Assembly (NCBI GenBank): GCA_904501735.1
Contig: CAJGBY010000009.1
Coordinates: forward strand, 25,970-89,969
DNA length: 64,000 nucleotides
Source: an uncultured Muribaculaceae bacterium
GTDB lineage: Bacteria; Bacteroidota; Bacteroidia; Bacteroidales; Muribaculaceae
Reading direction: 5' to 3'
Within the stretch, counting starts at the first letter, position 1. Every line of letters begins with the position of its first letter. The position numbers were made by a program, and so were the translations under genes. Positions 26,265 through 34,785 of the stretch are shown one piece after another. Below the pieces are notes generated by a model. The model worked only from the letters and a program-made list of their open reading frames with translations. It was not told the origin of the DNA and made no database searches.

Positions 26265-26843
26265 TTATATATTTTTCAAAAACTCAAATAGTTTCTTTAC
26301 AGCGCGACCACGATGGCTTATAGCATTCTTTTGTTCGGGAAGCATTTCGGCAAAAGAACAATCAGCTTCGAGTGGTTTGAAAATAGGATCATAACCAAAA
26401 CCACCTATTCCACTTCTTTCGGTAAGAATATCACCTTTCACTTCACCTTCAAAAGTAAAAATTTCATCACCTAAACGCAAAGCAATAACAGTTACAAAAC
26501 GAGCTGCACGATTATTGTTTCCATCAAGGTTTTTAAGCACCTTATCAATGTTATTTTCGCTATTACAATCCTCACCAGCATATCGCGCCGAATATACTCC
26601 AGGTTCACCACCAAGAGAATCTATTTCGAGTCCTGTATCGTCGGCAAAACAATCATATCCATAGTGCTCCTTAATAAAATTAGCCTTGATAATAGCATTA
26701 CCTTCGAGCGTAGAAGCAGTTTCAGGAATATCATCAAAGCAATTAATATCCTTAAGACTTAAAATTTCGAATTTGTCGCCAGCTATTTCACGCAATTCAC
26801 GCAATTTATGAGCATTATTAGTAGCAAAAACTATCTTTTTCAT
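26265..26843 (-). CDS. rdgB: XTP/dITP diphosphatase (Ham1/RdgB)
   Basis: This 192-residue house-cleaning enzyme hydrolyses dITP, XTP and ITP to monophosphates. Family motifs are complete: [15 protein letters not shown], the metal site [39 protein letters not shown] and [13 protein letters not shown]. It leads the row of genes that ends with the second PorZ-like gene. A terminator hairpin separates it from leuS. Confidence 0.95.
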   Translation of the reverse strand: MKKIVFATNNAHKLRELREIAGDKFEILSLKDINCFDDIPETASTLEGNAIIKANFIKEHYGYDCFADDTGLEIDSLGGEPGVYSARYAGEDCNSENNIDKVLKNLDGNNNRAARFVTVIALRLGDEIFTFEGEVKGDILTERSGIGGFGYDPIFKPLEADCSFAEMLPEQKNAISHRGRAVKKLFEFLKNI

Positions 26844-26850
26844 AAAAAAT

Positions 26851-26909
26851 AAAAAATGGTGTGTAGGGACATTATATTACTATAATGAAATATAAATCCT
26901 TACACACCT
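26851..26909 (-). terminator. Terminator between leuS and rdgB
   Basis: On the minus strand GGTGTGTAAGGA (26909-26898) pairs with TCCCTACACACC (26869-26858). An AT-rich inner stem fills the loop, and ATTTTTT follows. Confidence 0.65.
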
Positions 26910-26935
26910 ATTATTAATTATTAAAATACTAATTT

Positions 26936-29707
26936 TTAGATTACAATATTTACAATCTTGTTAGGAACCACAATCACCTTCTTAGGTGTTTTACCTTCCA
27001 TCCATTTAGCCGATGATTCGTGAGCAAGAGCCATCTTTTCTACCTCTTCCTTAGAAGTTCCATTAGGCACTGACATATTGAAACGAGCCTTACCATTGAA
27101 AGAAATAGCATAATTTACACTTGCTTCAACAAGATATTCTTCGTTGCATACAGGCCACTTAGCATCACATACACTTGTAGTGTTACCAAGAGTGTGCCAC
27201 AATTCTTCAGCAATGTGAGGAGCGAATGGAGCAAGAAGAACTACAAGATCGTTGTAGATTTCCTTGCTTACGCACTTCATTGCATTAAGTTCGTTTACAC
27301 AAATCATAAATGCACTTACAGAAGTGTTGTAAGAGAAGTGTTCAATATCGAATGTTACCTTCTTAATCAACTTGTGAAGTGATTTCAATGCTTCAGGAGA
27401 AGCCTTTTCATCAACAAGTACACATTCATCACCCTTAAAGAAAAGTCCCCAAAGTTTTTTCAAGAAACGATTCACACCATCGATACCATTAGTATCCCAA
27501 GGCTTACTTTGTTCAAGAGGACCAAGGAACATTTCGTATAGACGAAGAGTGTCGGCTCCATATACTTCAACAATGTCGTCAGGATTTACAACATTGAACA
27601 TTGACTTTGACATCTTTTCAACAGCCCAACCACACACATACTTACCATCTTCAAGGATAAATTCAGCATCTTTGAATTCAGGACGCCAAGCCTTGAATTT
27701 TTCAAGATCAAGTACATCATTACTTACAATATTCACATCAACATGAATTTGAGTAGTGTAGTAGTCTTTCTTTAGGTTGTAAGAAACAAAAGTATTAGTG
27801 TCCTTGATACGATATACAAAGTTAGAACGACCTTGAATCATACCTTGGTTGATAAGCTTCTTGAATGGTTCTGGTTCACAAATGTAACCGAAGTCATACA
27901 AGAACTTATTCCAGAAGCGGCTATATATCAAGTGACCAGTAGCGTGTTCACAACCACCCACATAAAGGTCAACATTGCGCCAATATTCATTAGATTCTTT
28001 AGAAACCAAAGCATTTTCATTCTTTGGATCCATATATCTCAAATAATAAGCCGATGAACCAGCAAAACCTGGCATAGTGTTAAGCTCAAGAGGACGACCA
28101 TTCTTAGCTACCCAATTTTTAGCACGACCAAGAGGTGGTTCACCAGTTTCGGTAGGTAAGAATTTATCTACTTCAGGAAGAAGAAGAGGCATTTCATCAA
28201 GTTCAAGCACTTGAGGTTGGTTATTTTCATCATAATATACTGGGAATGGTTCACCCCAATAGCGTTGACGGCTAAAAATAGCATCACGAAGACGATAATT
28301 AACCTTTACCTTACCAATACCAGCTTCCTTAATGTAAACCTTAGTTTTTGCAATAGCTTCTTTTACTTGAAGACCATTAAGTTGAAGTTTGTCGTTAGAA
28401 GAATTAGCCATAATACCTTCCTTAGCATCAAAACTTTCTTCGCTAACATCACAACCTTCGATAAGAGGTACAATTTCAAGACCAAAGTGCTTAGCAAAAG
28501 CATAGTCACGACTATCGTGAGCAGGCACAGCCATAATAGCACCTGTACCATATCCAGCAAGTACATAATCGCTCACATAGATAGGAATATTTTTACCAGT
28601 AACAGGATTTACAGCATAAGAACCAGTGAATACACCCGAAACCTTCTTTTCTATCATGCGTTCACGCTCAGTCTTGTGTTTTACTTCATCAAGATAAGCA
28701 TCAACAGCTTCTTTTTGATCATCGGTAACCACAAGATTCACATATTCACTTTCGGGAGCAAGCACCATAAATGTTACACCAAAAATAGTGTCGGCACGAG
28801 TAGTGAAAATCTTTAGTTCAATATCTTTGTTGGCTACAGGGAAAAGCATTTCAGCACCTTCACTATAACCAATCCAGTTTCTTTGAGTTTCCTTGATAGA
28901 ATCGCTCCAATCAACAGTATCAAGTCCCTTAAGAAGACGACCTGCATAAGCACTTACGCGCAAACACCATTGATACATCAATTTTTGTTCCACTGGATAA
29001 CCACCACGCAAAGATACACCTTCGCTCACTTCATCGTTAGCAAGCACAGTACCAAGTTTAGGACACCAGTTAACCATAGTATTACCAAGATAAGCAATAC
29101 GATAGTTCATAAGAATATCATTCTTTTCTTTTTGGCTGTAAGCATTCCATTCTTCAGCTGTGAAAGAAAGTTCTTCGGTGCAATGAGCATTGGCACCTTC
29201 GCTACCATTAGCAGCAAAATATTCTTCAAGTTGGCTAATAGGACAAGCCTTATCTAATTGAGTATTGAAATAGCTCTTGAACATTTGAGTAAATGCCCAT
29301 TGAGTCCATTTATAATAAGAAGGTTCGCAAGTCTTAATTTCACGACTCCAATCATAGCAAAAACCAATCTTATCTAATTGTTCGCGATAGCGAGCAATAT
29401 TTTGCATAGTAGTTACTTCAGGGTGTTGACCTGTTTGGATAGCATACTGTTCGGCAGGCAAACCATAAGCGTCATATCCCATAGGGTGAAGTACATTGAA
29501 ACCTTGCAATCTCTTATATCTTGAATAAATATCAGAAGCAATATATCCAAGTGGGTGACCAACATGTAGCCCTGCACCAGAAGGATAAGGGAACATATCA
29601 AGCACATAATACTTAGGACGACTGTTGTCTACTTCGGTCTTATAAGTATTGTTTTCTTTCCAATACTGTTGCCAACGCTTCTCAATATCTTTATGATTAT
29701 ATTCCAT
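26936..29707 (-). CDS. leuS: Leucine-tRNA ligase
   Basis: This 923-residue class I synthetase charges tRNA-Leu. The HIGH motif appears as HVGHPLGY (about 48-55) after MFPYPSG. The CP1 editing domain spans about 220-440 ([37 protein letters not shown]). The KMSKS motif is intact ([36 protein letters not shown]), and the C-terminal anticodon region ends in [10 protein letters not shown]. An insertion at about 650-700 precedes KMSKS, as usual in Bacteroidetes LeuS. It is transcribed leftward, away from the 592-bp AT-rich gap. Confidence 0.97.
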   Translation of the reverse strand: MEYNHKDIEKRWQQYWKENNTYKTEVDNSRPKYYVLDMFPYPSGAGLHVGHPLGYIASDIYSRYKRLQGFNVLHPMGYDAYGLPAEQYAIQTGQHPEVTTMQNIARYREQLDKIGFCYDWSREIKTCEPSYYKWTQWAFTQMFKSYFNTQLDKACPISQLEEYFAANGSEGANAHCTEELSFTAEEWNAYSQKEKNDILMNYRIAYLGNTMVNWCPKLGTVLANDEVSEGVSLRGGYPVEQKLMYQWCLRVSAYAGRLLKGLDTVDWSDSIKETQRNWIGYSEGAEMLFPVANKDIELKIFTTRADTIFGVTFMVLAPESEYVNLVVTDDQKEAVDAYLDEVKHKTERERMIEKKVSGVFTGSYAVNPVTGKNIPIYVSDYVLAGYGTGAIMAVPAHDSRDYAFAKHFGLEIVPLIEGCDVSEESFDAKEGIMANSSNDKLQLNGLQVKEAIAKTKVYIKEAGIGKVKVNYRLRDAIFSRQRYWGEPFPVYYDENNQPQVLELDEMPLLLPEVDKFLPTETGEPPLGRAKNWVAKNGRPLELNTMPGFAGSSAYYLRYMDPKNENALVSKESNEYWRNVDLYVGGCEHATGHLIYSRFWNKFLYDFGYICEPEPFKKLINQGMIQGRSNFVYRIKDTNTFVSYNLKKDYYTTQIHVDVNIVSNDVLDLEKFKAWRPEFKDAEFILEDGKYVCGWAVEKMSKSMFNVVNPDDIVEVYGADTLRLYEMFLGPLEQSKPWDTNGIDGVNRFLKKLWGLFFKGDECVLVDEKASPEALKSLHKLIKKVTFDIEHFSYNTSVSAFMICVNELNAMKCVSKEIYNDLVVLLAPFAPHIAEELWHTLGNTTSVCDAKWPVCNEEYLVEASVNYAISFNGKARFNMSVPNGTSKEEVEKMALAHESSAKWMEGKTPKKVIVVPNKIVNIVI

Positions 29708-30299
29708 AATGATGTTTAATTGTATATATTGTTTTTTACTTTTTTATTTCTTTACCAATAAGCAATAATTAAAATACTCAAATATATATGCCATCATCAA
29801 TAGGTGTATCTACACAACCTTTTCAACATGTATCATATATATTTATTTTTTATTTTTCTTTTAAAATTTATTTTTATGTTGGTTATTATAGCCTGTTGAT
29901 ATGTGTGATAACTTTTTAGCTTTTTTCTTGCATATTAAGTTATTAAACTATTGATAGAAGTAATTAATACTTTATAAACAATCGTTTGTTTTGAAAATCA
30001 ATAGTTTGCAAACTTTATCAACATCTTGTTAATAATACGCAAAGTTAATAATTTTCTATGTATTACTCTATTAAAAATTGTAGAAAACCATGTTAAAAGC
30101 ATATTAAAAATTAAATGCTAACTATTTTGCTTAATTTAGATAGGTTTATATAAACCGTTGATTATTAAAATCAAAATTATTAGATATGTTTTTATAAAAA
30201 AGTTTTTAAATGCTTTTCACAGGTTATTAACAAGTTGTTGATAGTTTTGATAAACACATATATTTTGTAATTTTGCAGTTGCTTATTAAAATATAGATA
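29708..30299. other. 592-bp AT-rich intergenic region between divergent leuS and trmH-like genes
   Basis: No gene was recognised. The region is estimated by eye at over 75 percent A+T. It holds an inverted pair TTATCAACA (30015-30023) and TGTTAATAA (30027-30035) and a further TTATTAACA (30224-30232). The block from 30015 is repeated in reverse near 30224 (TTATTAACAAG, TGTTGATA). The trmH-like promoter lies at its right end. An origin role is considered separately. Confidence 0.6.
30246..30275 (+). promoter_or_regulatory. Promoter of the trmH-like gene
   Basis: TTTG (30246-30249), 18 nt, TAATTTTG (30268-30275) fits the Bacteroidetes consensus. The leader would be about 20 nt. Confidence 0.65.
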
Positions 30300-30836
30300 A
30301 TGAAAAAGAAATCAATGAGCGATCTTCATCGAGTGAGTTGCGATGAATTTAAAAAAGCTCCTAAAATGCCCCTTGTGGTAATTCTTGATGATGTGCGCAG
30401 TCTTAATAATATAGGATCTATATTTCGTACTGCCGATGGTTTTGCTGTAGAGAGTCTATATCTCTGTGGTATAACGGCTTGTCCACCCAGTGTAGAAATA
30501 CATAAAACAGCATTAGGAGCCGAAGAATCGGTAGAATGGCACTACTGTGAAGATGTGTGCGATGCTATCAATGAACTCAAATGCAAAGGTTACAAAATAT
30601 GTGCTATTGAGCAAGTAGAAGGTAGTATAAGTCTTGAACAATTTATTATCAACGATTGTGAAAAATATGCTGTAATACTTGGTAACGAAGTGAAAGGAGT
30701 GCAGCAAAAGGCTGTAGATGCCAGTGATTATTGCATTGAGTTACCTCAATATGGTACTAAACACTCATTAAATGTGTCAATAACTGCTGGTATAGTGATG
30801 TGGGAGTTTTTAAATAAACTCGGTATAAAGGATTAA
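30300..30836 (+). CDS. TrmH (SpoU) family RNA 2'-O-methyltransferase
   Basis: The 178-residue SPOUT enzyme uses SAM to methylate ribose in tRNA or rRNA. Motif 1 is LDDVRSLNNIGSIFRTADGFAVESLYLCG, with the catalytic Asn/Arg. Motif 2 is YAVILGNEVKGVQQKAVDASDYCIELPQYG, and motif 3 is KHSLNVSITAGIVMWEF. All three knot motifs are present. There is no N-terminal substrate-binding domain, so it is a minimal TrmH-like protein whose target nucleotide cannot be named. Confidence 0.88.
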   Translation: MKKKSMSDLHRVSCDEFKKAPKMPLVVILDDVRSLNNIGSIFRTADGFAVESLYLCGITACPPSVEIHKTALGAEESVEWHYCEDVCDAINELKCKGYKICAIEQVEGSISLEQFIINDCEKYAVILGNEVKGVQQKAVDASDYCIELPQYGTKHSLNVSITAGIVMWEFLNKLGIKD

Positions 30837-30862
30837 TAATAAGTGCTTTATAAGTTATTAAT

Positions 30863-30898
30863 GTGGGTTATTAACAATATGTTGATAATCCACATTTT
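30863..30898 (+). terminator. Terminator of the trmH-like gene
   Basis: GTGGGTTATTAACA pairs with TGTTGATAATCCAC around ATA with wobble pairs, and ATTTTTA follows. Confidence 0.65.
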
Positions 30899-31004
30899 TA
30901 TTGGGTATAATAAGGTGTTGATTGTTGATAAGTGTGATAATAAATATGTTAATAGTAAATTTTATATTTGTATAAATAATTTATTATCAATAGCTTAATA
31001 TAAA

Positions 31005-31040
31005 AAATTAGGTTATTAACAACTATGTTAATAACCTAAT
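31005..31040 (-). terminator. Terminator of the DUF4294 gene
   Basis: TTAGGTTATTAACA and TGTTAATAACCTAA form a long stem with a short loop. On the minus strand it is followed by TTTTTT. It lies 23 bp past the stop at 31063. Confidence 0.7.
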
Positions 31041-31062
31041 GTAAGTATAAAAAATAAGTGTA

Positions 31063-31695
31063 TTAAATAGTACCTTGTTCAACACGAACGCACACTCTTT
31101 CTATCACAGCATCTTTCTTATCTTTTTCGGGATTATATCCGTCTTTCATGTTTACACCGAAGAAGCGTCCGAAAGTTTGCCAAAATCCAGCTCTAAAGCT
31201 ACCAAGAAAAGCCTTTACTATATTATAGCTTGATTGATTGGTTTCGCGGTTGATAAGTTTGATGAGCATCTTACCCTGGCTGCGTGTGAACTTTTTCATC
31301 ACAGGTTTATATTGCTCAAAAATTTCTTTTTCAAATTGTTTCAAGTATTGTTCCTTTTCTTTTTTAGTGGGAAAAGTTTCGAGGTATTCGTAAGTTTCAA
31401 GTAGAGTTGTGCAAATAAGTTTGGCATAAGGAAGAGTTTTCTTTACATCTCTAACGGTGCGCCAGTAAAATTCTTCTTCCTTTTTATTTTTAAAGCGTTC
31501 GTAAGGAAACACAACGATAGGTCGAAAAACAATCATACACACAGTGTCGCCAGTAGCTTCTTCAACGAAGTGATATTTGCCTTCGTAGACTTTGCGCAGT
31601 GGAGAAAGTTCTTCGGGTGCGTGGTCAATAGTTTGAGCCGACATAAAATTTATGCCAGCAATGAGTAATACTATGTATAAAAACCACTTTTTCAT
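31063..31695 (-). CDS. DUF4294 domain secreted protein
   Basis: The 210-residue protein has a signal peptide (MKKWFLYIVLLIAGINFMSA). The body matches the Bacteroidetes DUF4294 family: RPIVVFPYERFKNKKEEEFYWRTVRDVKKTLPYAKL, then a charged helical stretch and FTRSQGKMLIKLINRETNQSSYNIVKAFLGSFRAGFWQTFGRFFGVNMKDGY. The conserved QGKMLIKLI-RET-xS motif is typical. The function is unknown; the protein is expected in the periplasm. Confidence 0.82.
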   Translation of the reverse strand: MKKWFLYIVLLIAGINFMSAQTIDHAPEELSPLRKVYEGKYHFVEEATGDTVCMIVFRPIVVFPYERFKNKKEEEFYWRTVRDVKKTLPYAKLICTTLLETYEYLETFPTKKEKEQYLKQFEKEIFEQYKPVMKKFTRSQGKMLIKLINRETNQSSYNIVKAFLGSFRAGFWQTFGRFFGVNMKDGYNPEKDKKDAVIERVCVRVEQGTI

Positions 31696-31907
31696 TCCTT
31701 TTCACTTAACAACGCAAAAATAGAATAAAGATTTCAAAGAGTAGCAATATATAATATTAAATAATGCAATTAAAGGGAAAAGAGGTATTTTTTAGGTTAT
31801 AAAAGTAAAAAAATATGGTAAAAAGAGGGCAAAATTTAGCTATTTGGAAAATTATATATACTTTGCTATGTAAAAAATACACAATCTAATTTTTAAAGTA
31901 AAAGAAT

Positions 31908-32000
31908 ATGAATTTAAATGAAATTTTAAACGGATTTAGAGTTAGTCATCATTTTTTGAAAGGTTTGTTTTGCAATAGCAAAGGAGAATATAATTTATAA
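31908..32000 (+). CDS. Candidate micro-ORF 1 (30 aa)
   Basis: The frame encodes 30 residues starting MNLNEILNGFRVSHHF and ending KGEYNL. It is the first of three tiny same-strand ORFs between the DUF4294 and WYL genes, 10 bp before the next. No family is recognised. Coding status is doubtful and rests only on its position. Confidence 0.25.
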   Translation: MNLNEILNGFRVSHHFLKGLFCNSKGEYNL

Positions 32001-32010
32001 TTTATAATTT

Positions 32011-32166
32011 ATGCAAGACCCTAATGATAGATGGTACATTGATATGCCATGGAATGGAAATCGTGGAAACTTAGAGATGGTGTGTGTTGCCGATGATTTG
32101 CTTTCATTTCTTGACACTGAGAAGAAGCATAGAGTGGAAATAGAAGTTGTGACATCAGAAATATAA
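32011..32166 (+). CDS. Candidate small protein (51 aa), DUF6717-like
   Basis: The product begins MQDPNDRWYIDMPWNGNRG and continues NLEMVCVADDLLSFLD. The pattern RWYIDLP-x-GxxxxLEMVxGADxxLD is one I associate with the small Bacteroidetes family DUF6717, so this may be a short or trimmed member. The AT-rich leader before the ATG (TTTATAATTT) is typical of Bacteroidales. It is 4 bp from the next ORF, as in an operon. The family call is from memory and needs a profile search. Confidence 0.5.
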   Translation: MQDPNDRWYIDMPWNGNRGNLEMVCVADDLLSFLDTEKKHRVEIEVVTSEI

Positions 32167-32170
32167 GGAA

Positions 32171-32347
32171 ATGCCTGAATATTTCTATTGCGATCAAATA
32201 AGCAAATCGATGACAGGAGGTTCTTTATATTATGTAAAGGATTTAGTAGAAAAATATGGATATGTCCGGTTACATTGTGCGTTATTGGCGAATATCCACG
32301 ATATATTTACATCAAGAAAAAGTAAGATGTATACCTTATATATATAA
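32171..32347 (+). CDS. Candidate small protein (58 aa)
   Basis: The product starts MPEYFYCDQISKSMTGG and ends KMYTLYI. AAGGAA precedes the ATG, and it follows the 51-residue ORF after 4 bp. A bidirectional terminator lies 7 bp past its stop, which supports real rightward transcription. No family is recognised. Confidence 0.4.
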   Translation: MPEYFYCDQISKSMTGGSLYYVKDLVEKYGYVRLHCALLANIHDIFTSRKSKMYTLYI

Positions 32348-32353
32348 GGTGAA

Positions 32354-32386
32354 AAAAAGCTATGTGCTCAATGCACATAGCTTTTT
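32354..32386. terminator. Bidirectional terminator between micro-ORFs and the WYL gene
   Basis: AAAAAGCTATGTGC (32354-32367) and GCACATAGCTTTTT (32373-32386) form a perfect 14-bp stem with a 5-nt loop and A/T flanks on both sides. It abuts the stop of the WYL gene. Confidence 0.85.
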
Positions 32387-33282
32387 CATTTATATTTTTC
32401 GAGTGATGATTTTAGTTGTTCAACTACCAATGCTTGTAGTTCGGGCGGAGACATCACTTGCACATCTTCACCATGTGATAGAATTTCGGCCACAAGATCA
32501 TTAGTTATAAAAAGTTTGTAATAAAAATAAGAAAATTGGTCGTGTACTTCTTCTGTTTGACTATGATGAAGAGGTAGAGCGCGTAAATACTTAGATTTAT
32601 TAGGCGAAACTTTAAGTTTGACCATCTTTGCTCGTCCTTTACTTGTCATAATACCGAAACAGTCCTCAAAATAATTAGAAGCATTAAAGCTATCGGGAAG
32701 AACGAAAGTTTCGGGATTAATAATAAGATCACTAATGCGGTCGAGCGAATAAGTTTTGATTTTATGGTCTTTCAAATTATATCCTATTACATACCATAGC
32801 TGCTTAAAAAGTCGCACACAATAAGGGTGGATAGAAACTTCATAAGAAGGATTCACTCTATTGTAGGCAAGGTAGGTAAAAGTGATACGATTGGAACCCT
32901 TAAGAGCTTGCATAACAGTGGGAAGATTCACGCGAGCCGAAGGTACATTCTCAAGCAATATGCGGTCGCTAAAATTTTGCGAACCACTGAGCATATTACT
33001 CATCGAAGCCGAATCGAGAAGAAGGTTAAGCAAACGAGAAGCATTTTCGCTACCATCGTTAGCTATATAATATTCGAATGTTGACGGGTCGTTTTCTATT
33101 TCTATATTTAATATTTCGGCTATACCTTGTCTATAATTATAGAAAGAGCGTCGCGACATAGGATTACCGTCGGATAAAGAAGAGTTCACCCACAAGTTAT
33201 TGAGTTCCTCGCGGGTGATTCTTCCATATCTTTGGATAGTGTCGGCTATCCAAATGTATTTATTGATAATGTTTTTTGCCAT
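32386..33282 (-). CDS. WYL-domain transcriptional regulator
   Basis: The 298-residue protein has an N-terminal winged-helix region (about 1-80, YGRITREELNNLWVNSSLSDGNPMSRRSFYNYRQGIAEIL) and a WYL domain (about 120-200). In the WYL domain, LYKQLWYVIGYN-type sequence is present as FKQLWYVIGYNLKDHKIKTYSLDRISDL. A WCX-like C-terminal extension follows (about 215-290). WYL proteins sense nucleic acids or nucleotides and often control DNA repair or phage-defence genes. Here the downstream neighbour is only the micro-ORF cluster, and it is 11 bp downstream of the symporter gene. Confidence 0.85.
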   Translation of the reverse strand: MAKNIINKYIWIADTIQRYGRITREELNNLWVNSSLSDGNPMSRRSFYNYRQGIAEILNIEIENDPSTFEYYIANDGSENASRLLNLLLDSASMSNMLSGSQNFSDRILLENVPSARVNLPTVMQALKGSNRITFTYLAYNRVNPSYEVSIHPYCVRLFKQLWYVIGYNLKDHKIKTYSLDRISDLIINPETFVLPDSFNASNYFEDCFGIMTSKGRAKMVKLKVSPNKSKYLRALPLHHSQTEEVHDQFSYFYYKLFITNDLVAEILSHGEDVQVMSPPELQALVVEQLKSSLEKYK

Positions 33283-33293
33283 AAAAGGCGTGA

Positions 33294-34751
33294 TTACACT
33301 TCTTCAGCTTTTTCTTTCTTAGCGATAAGAGCAAGACCAACTACTGTTACAAATGCGTTAAGCAATAGCAATTCGAAGCTCATTACATAACCAAATGAGT
33401 TAAGCAACCAATCTTGAACGAAGTAGCACACTACTGGTGAAGCTACGCACACGAATGGAACAAGGGCGTCGCGTACTTTGTTCTTGATGAACATACCGAA
33501 CACGAACAAACCAAGGATAGGACCATAAGTGTAGCTTGCTATAGAGTAAACAGCGCTGATAGCGTCTTGGCTATTCAAGTAGTAGAACACGATGATTACA
33601 AGAGCCATCACTACAGCCATTGAAATATGTACCATTTCGCGCTTTGACTTTTCTTTGCTCTTGTCTTCTTTTTCGTGAGTTTTTAGGATATCAACTGTGA
33701 AAGAAGTAGTAAGAGCTGTAAGAGCTGAACCAGCAGCTGAGTAAGCAGCAGCGCAAAGACCAAGAATGAATAGGATACCTACATAGATAGGCATTGTGCC
33801 ACCTGCAGCGATAAGACCAAACAAGTCGTCGCTCTTATCAGCAGAGATATTCATCTTACCAGCATATTGGTAAAGAAGAACACCAAGGCATAGGAACAAA
33901 CCTACTACGAATACTTGAGTAACTGCACTTACAAGCATATTCTTTTGTGATTCCTTGAAGTTCTTACAAGCAAGATTGCGTTGCATCATGTCTTGGTCAA
34001 GACCACAAGTAGCAATTACCATGAAGATACCAGCAATGAATTGCTTCCAGAAGTAAGTACCTTCCTTAGGATTATCGAAGTAGAATAGTTTGCTGTTAGG
34101 ATCGTCGGCAATAGCACCAAAGATATCAACAAAGTTATAGCCAAGGCTATTAGCGATGATGATGATACAAAGTACTACCGATGCCACAAGGCAGAATGAT
34201 TTCAAAGTATCGGTCCAGATAACTGTTTTCACACCACCTTGCTTAGTGTAAAGCCAAATAAGAGCTACTGTGAAAAGTACATTCACTTCGAAAGGAATGC
34301 CAAGAGGAGCGAATACCAATGCTTGAAGAGTTACACACACTACATAGAAACGCACTGCAGCACCAAGCATCTTAGAAACGAAGAAGAACCAAGCGCCACT
34401 CTTGTGAGTGCTTGAACCGAAGCGTTGTGCAAGATATCCATAGATTGACACAAGATTACGCTTGTAGAACATTGGTACAAGCATAAATGCTATCACTGCA
34501 TAACCAATGATAAAACCAAATTGCATTTGAAGATAAGAGAAACCCTTAGCTTCAACCATACCAGGAACTGATACGAATGTTACGCCCGAAATGGCTGCAC
34601 CCATTGTTGCAAAAGATACAATCCACCAAGGAGCTTTCACACTGTCGGCATAGAAACCAGCATCTTTGCTCTTACGGTTAGCCAAGAATGTGATAAGGAA
34701 AAGTAGGCAAAAGTAACCTACAATTGTTGCTAATACTACCCAAGGAGTCAT
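33294..34751 (-). CDS. Sodium:solute symporter (SSS family)
   Basis: The 485-residue protein has about 13 membrane segments in the LeuT-like SSS fold. FATMGAAISGVTFVSVPGMVEAKGFSYLQMQFGFIIGY is the typical Na+-site and helix-1 region. GLDQDMMQRNLACKNFKESQ and CAAAYSAAGSALTALTTSFTVDI are further SSS signatures. The substrate is not evident from the sequence, but the gene sits 34 bp after a NamZ-type muramidase gene, so a cell-wall sugar such as MurNAc is the natural guess. Confidence 0.9.
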   Translation of the reverse strand: MTPWVVLATIVGYFCLLFLITFLANRKSKDAGFYADSVKAPWWIVSFATMGAAISGVTFVSVPGMVEAKGFSYLQMQFGFIIGYAVIAFMLVPMFYKRNLVSIYGYLAQRFGSSTHKSGAWFFFVSKMLGAAVRFYVVCVTLQALVFAPLGIPFEVNVLFTVALIWLYTKQGGVKTVIWTDTLKSFCLVASVVLCIIIIANSLGYNFVDIFGAIADDPNSKLFYFDNPKEGTYFWKQFIAGIFMVIATCGLDQDMMQRNLACKNFKESQKNMLVSAVTQVFVVGLFLCLGVLLYQYAGKMNISADKSDDLFGLIAAGGTMPIYVGILFILGLCAAAYSAAGSALTALTTSFTVDILKTHEKEDKSKEKSKREMVHISMAVVMALVIIVFYYLNSQDAISAVYSIASYTYGPILGLFVFGMFIKNKVRDALVPFVCVASPVVCYFVQDWLLNSFGYVMSFELLLLNAFVTVVGLALIAKKEKAEEV

Positions 34752-34785
34752 TTCTGTTAATTTTTTTATTATTTATAGTTCTTAA

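Larger units (their letters stand above)
30015..31034. other. Cluster of eight DnaA-box-like nonamers; possible replication origin
   Basis: TTAT(C/T)AACA occurs at 30015 (+), 30027 (-), 30224 (+), 30868 (+), 30880 (-), 30923 (-), 31013 (+) and 31026 (-). Each is one base from the DnaA consensus TTATNCACA. The genes to the left run almost all leftward. Four of the nonamers are parts of terminator-like hairpins (30868/30880 and 31013/31026), so the count overstates the case. No dnaA or other origin marker gene is near. Confidence 0.3.

Noticed and set aside
28211..28816. A 201-codon plus-strand frame inside leuS
   Set aside because: It is a shadow of the synthetase editing domain region.
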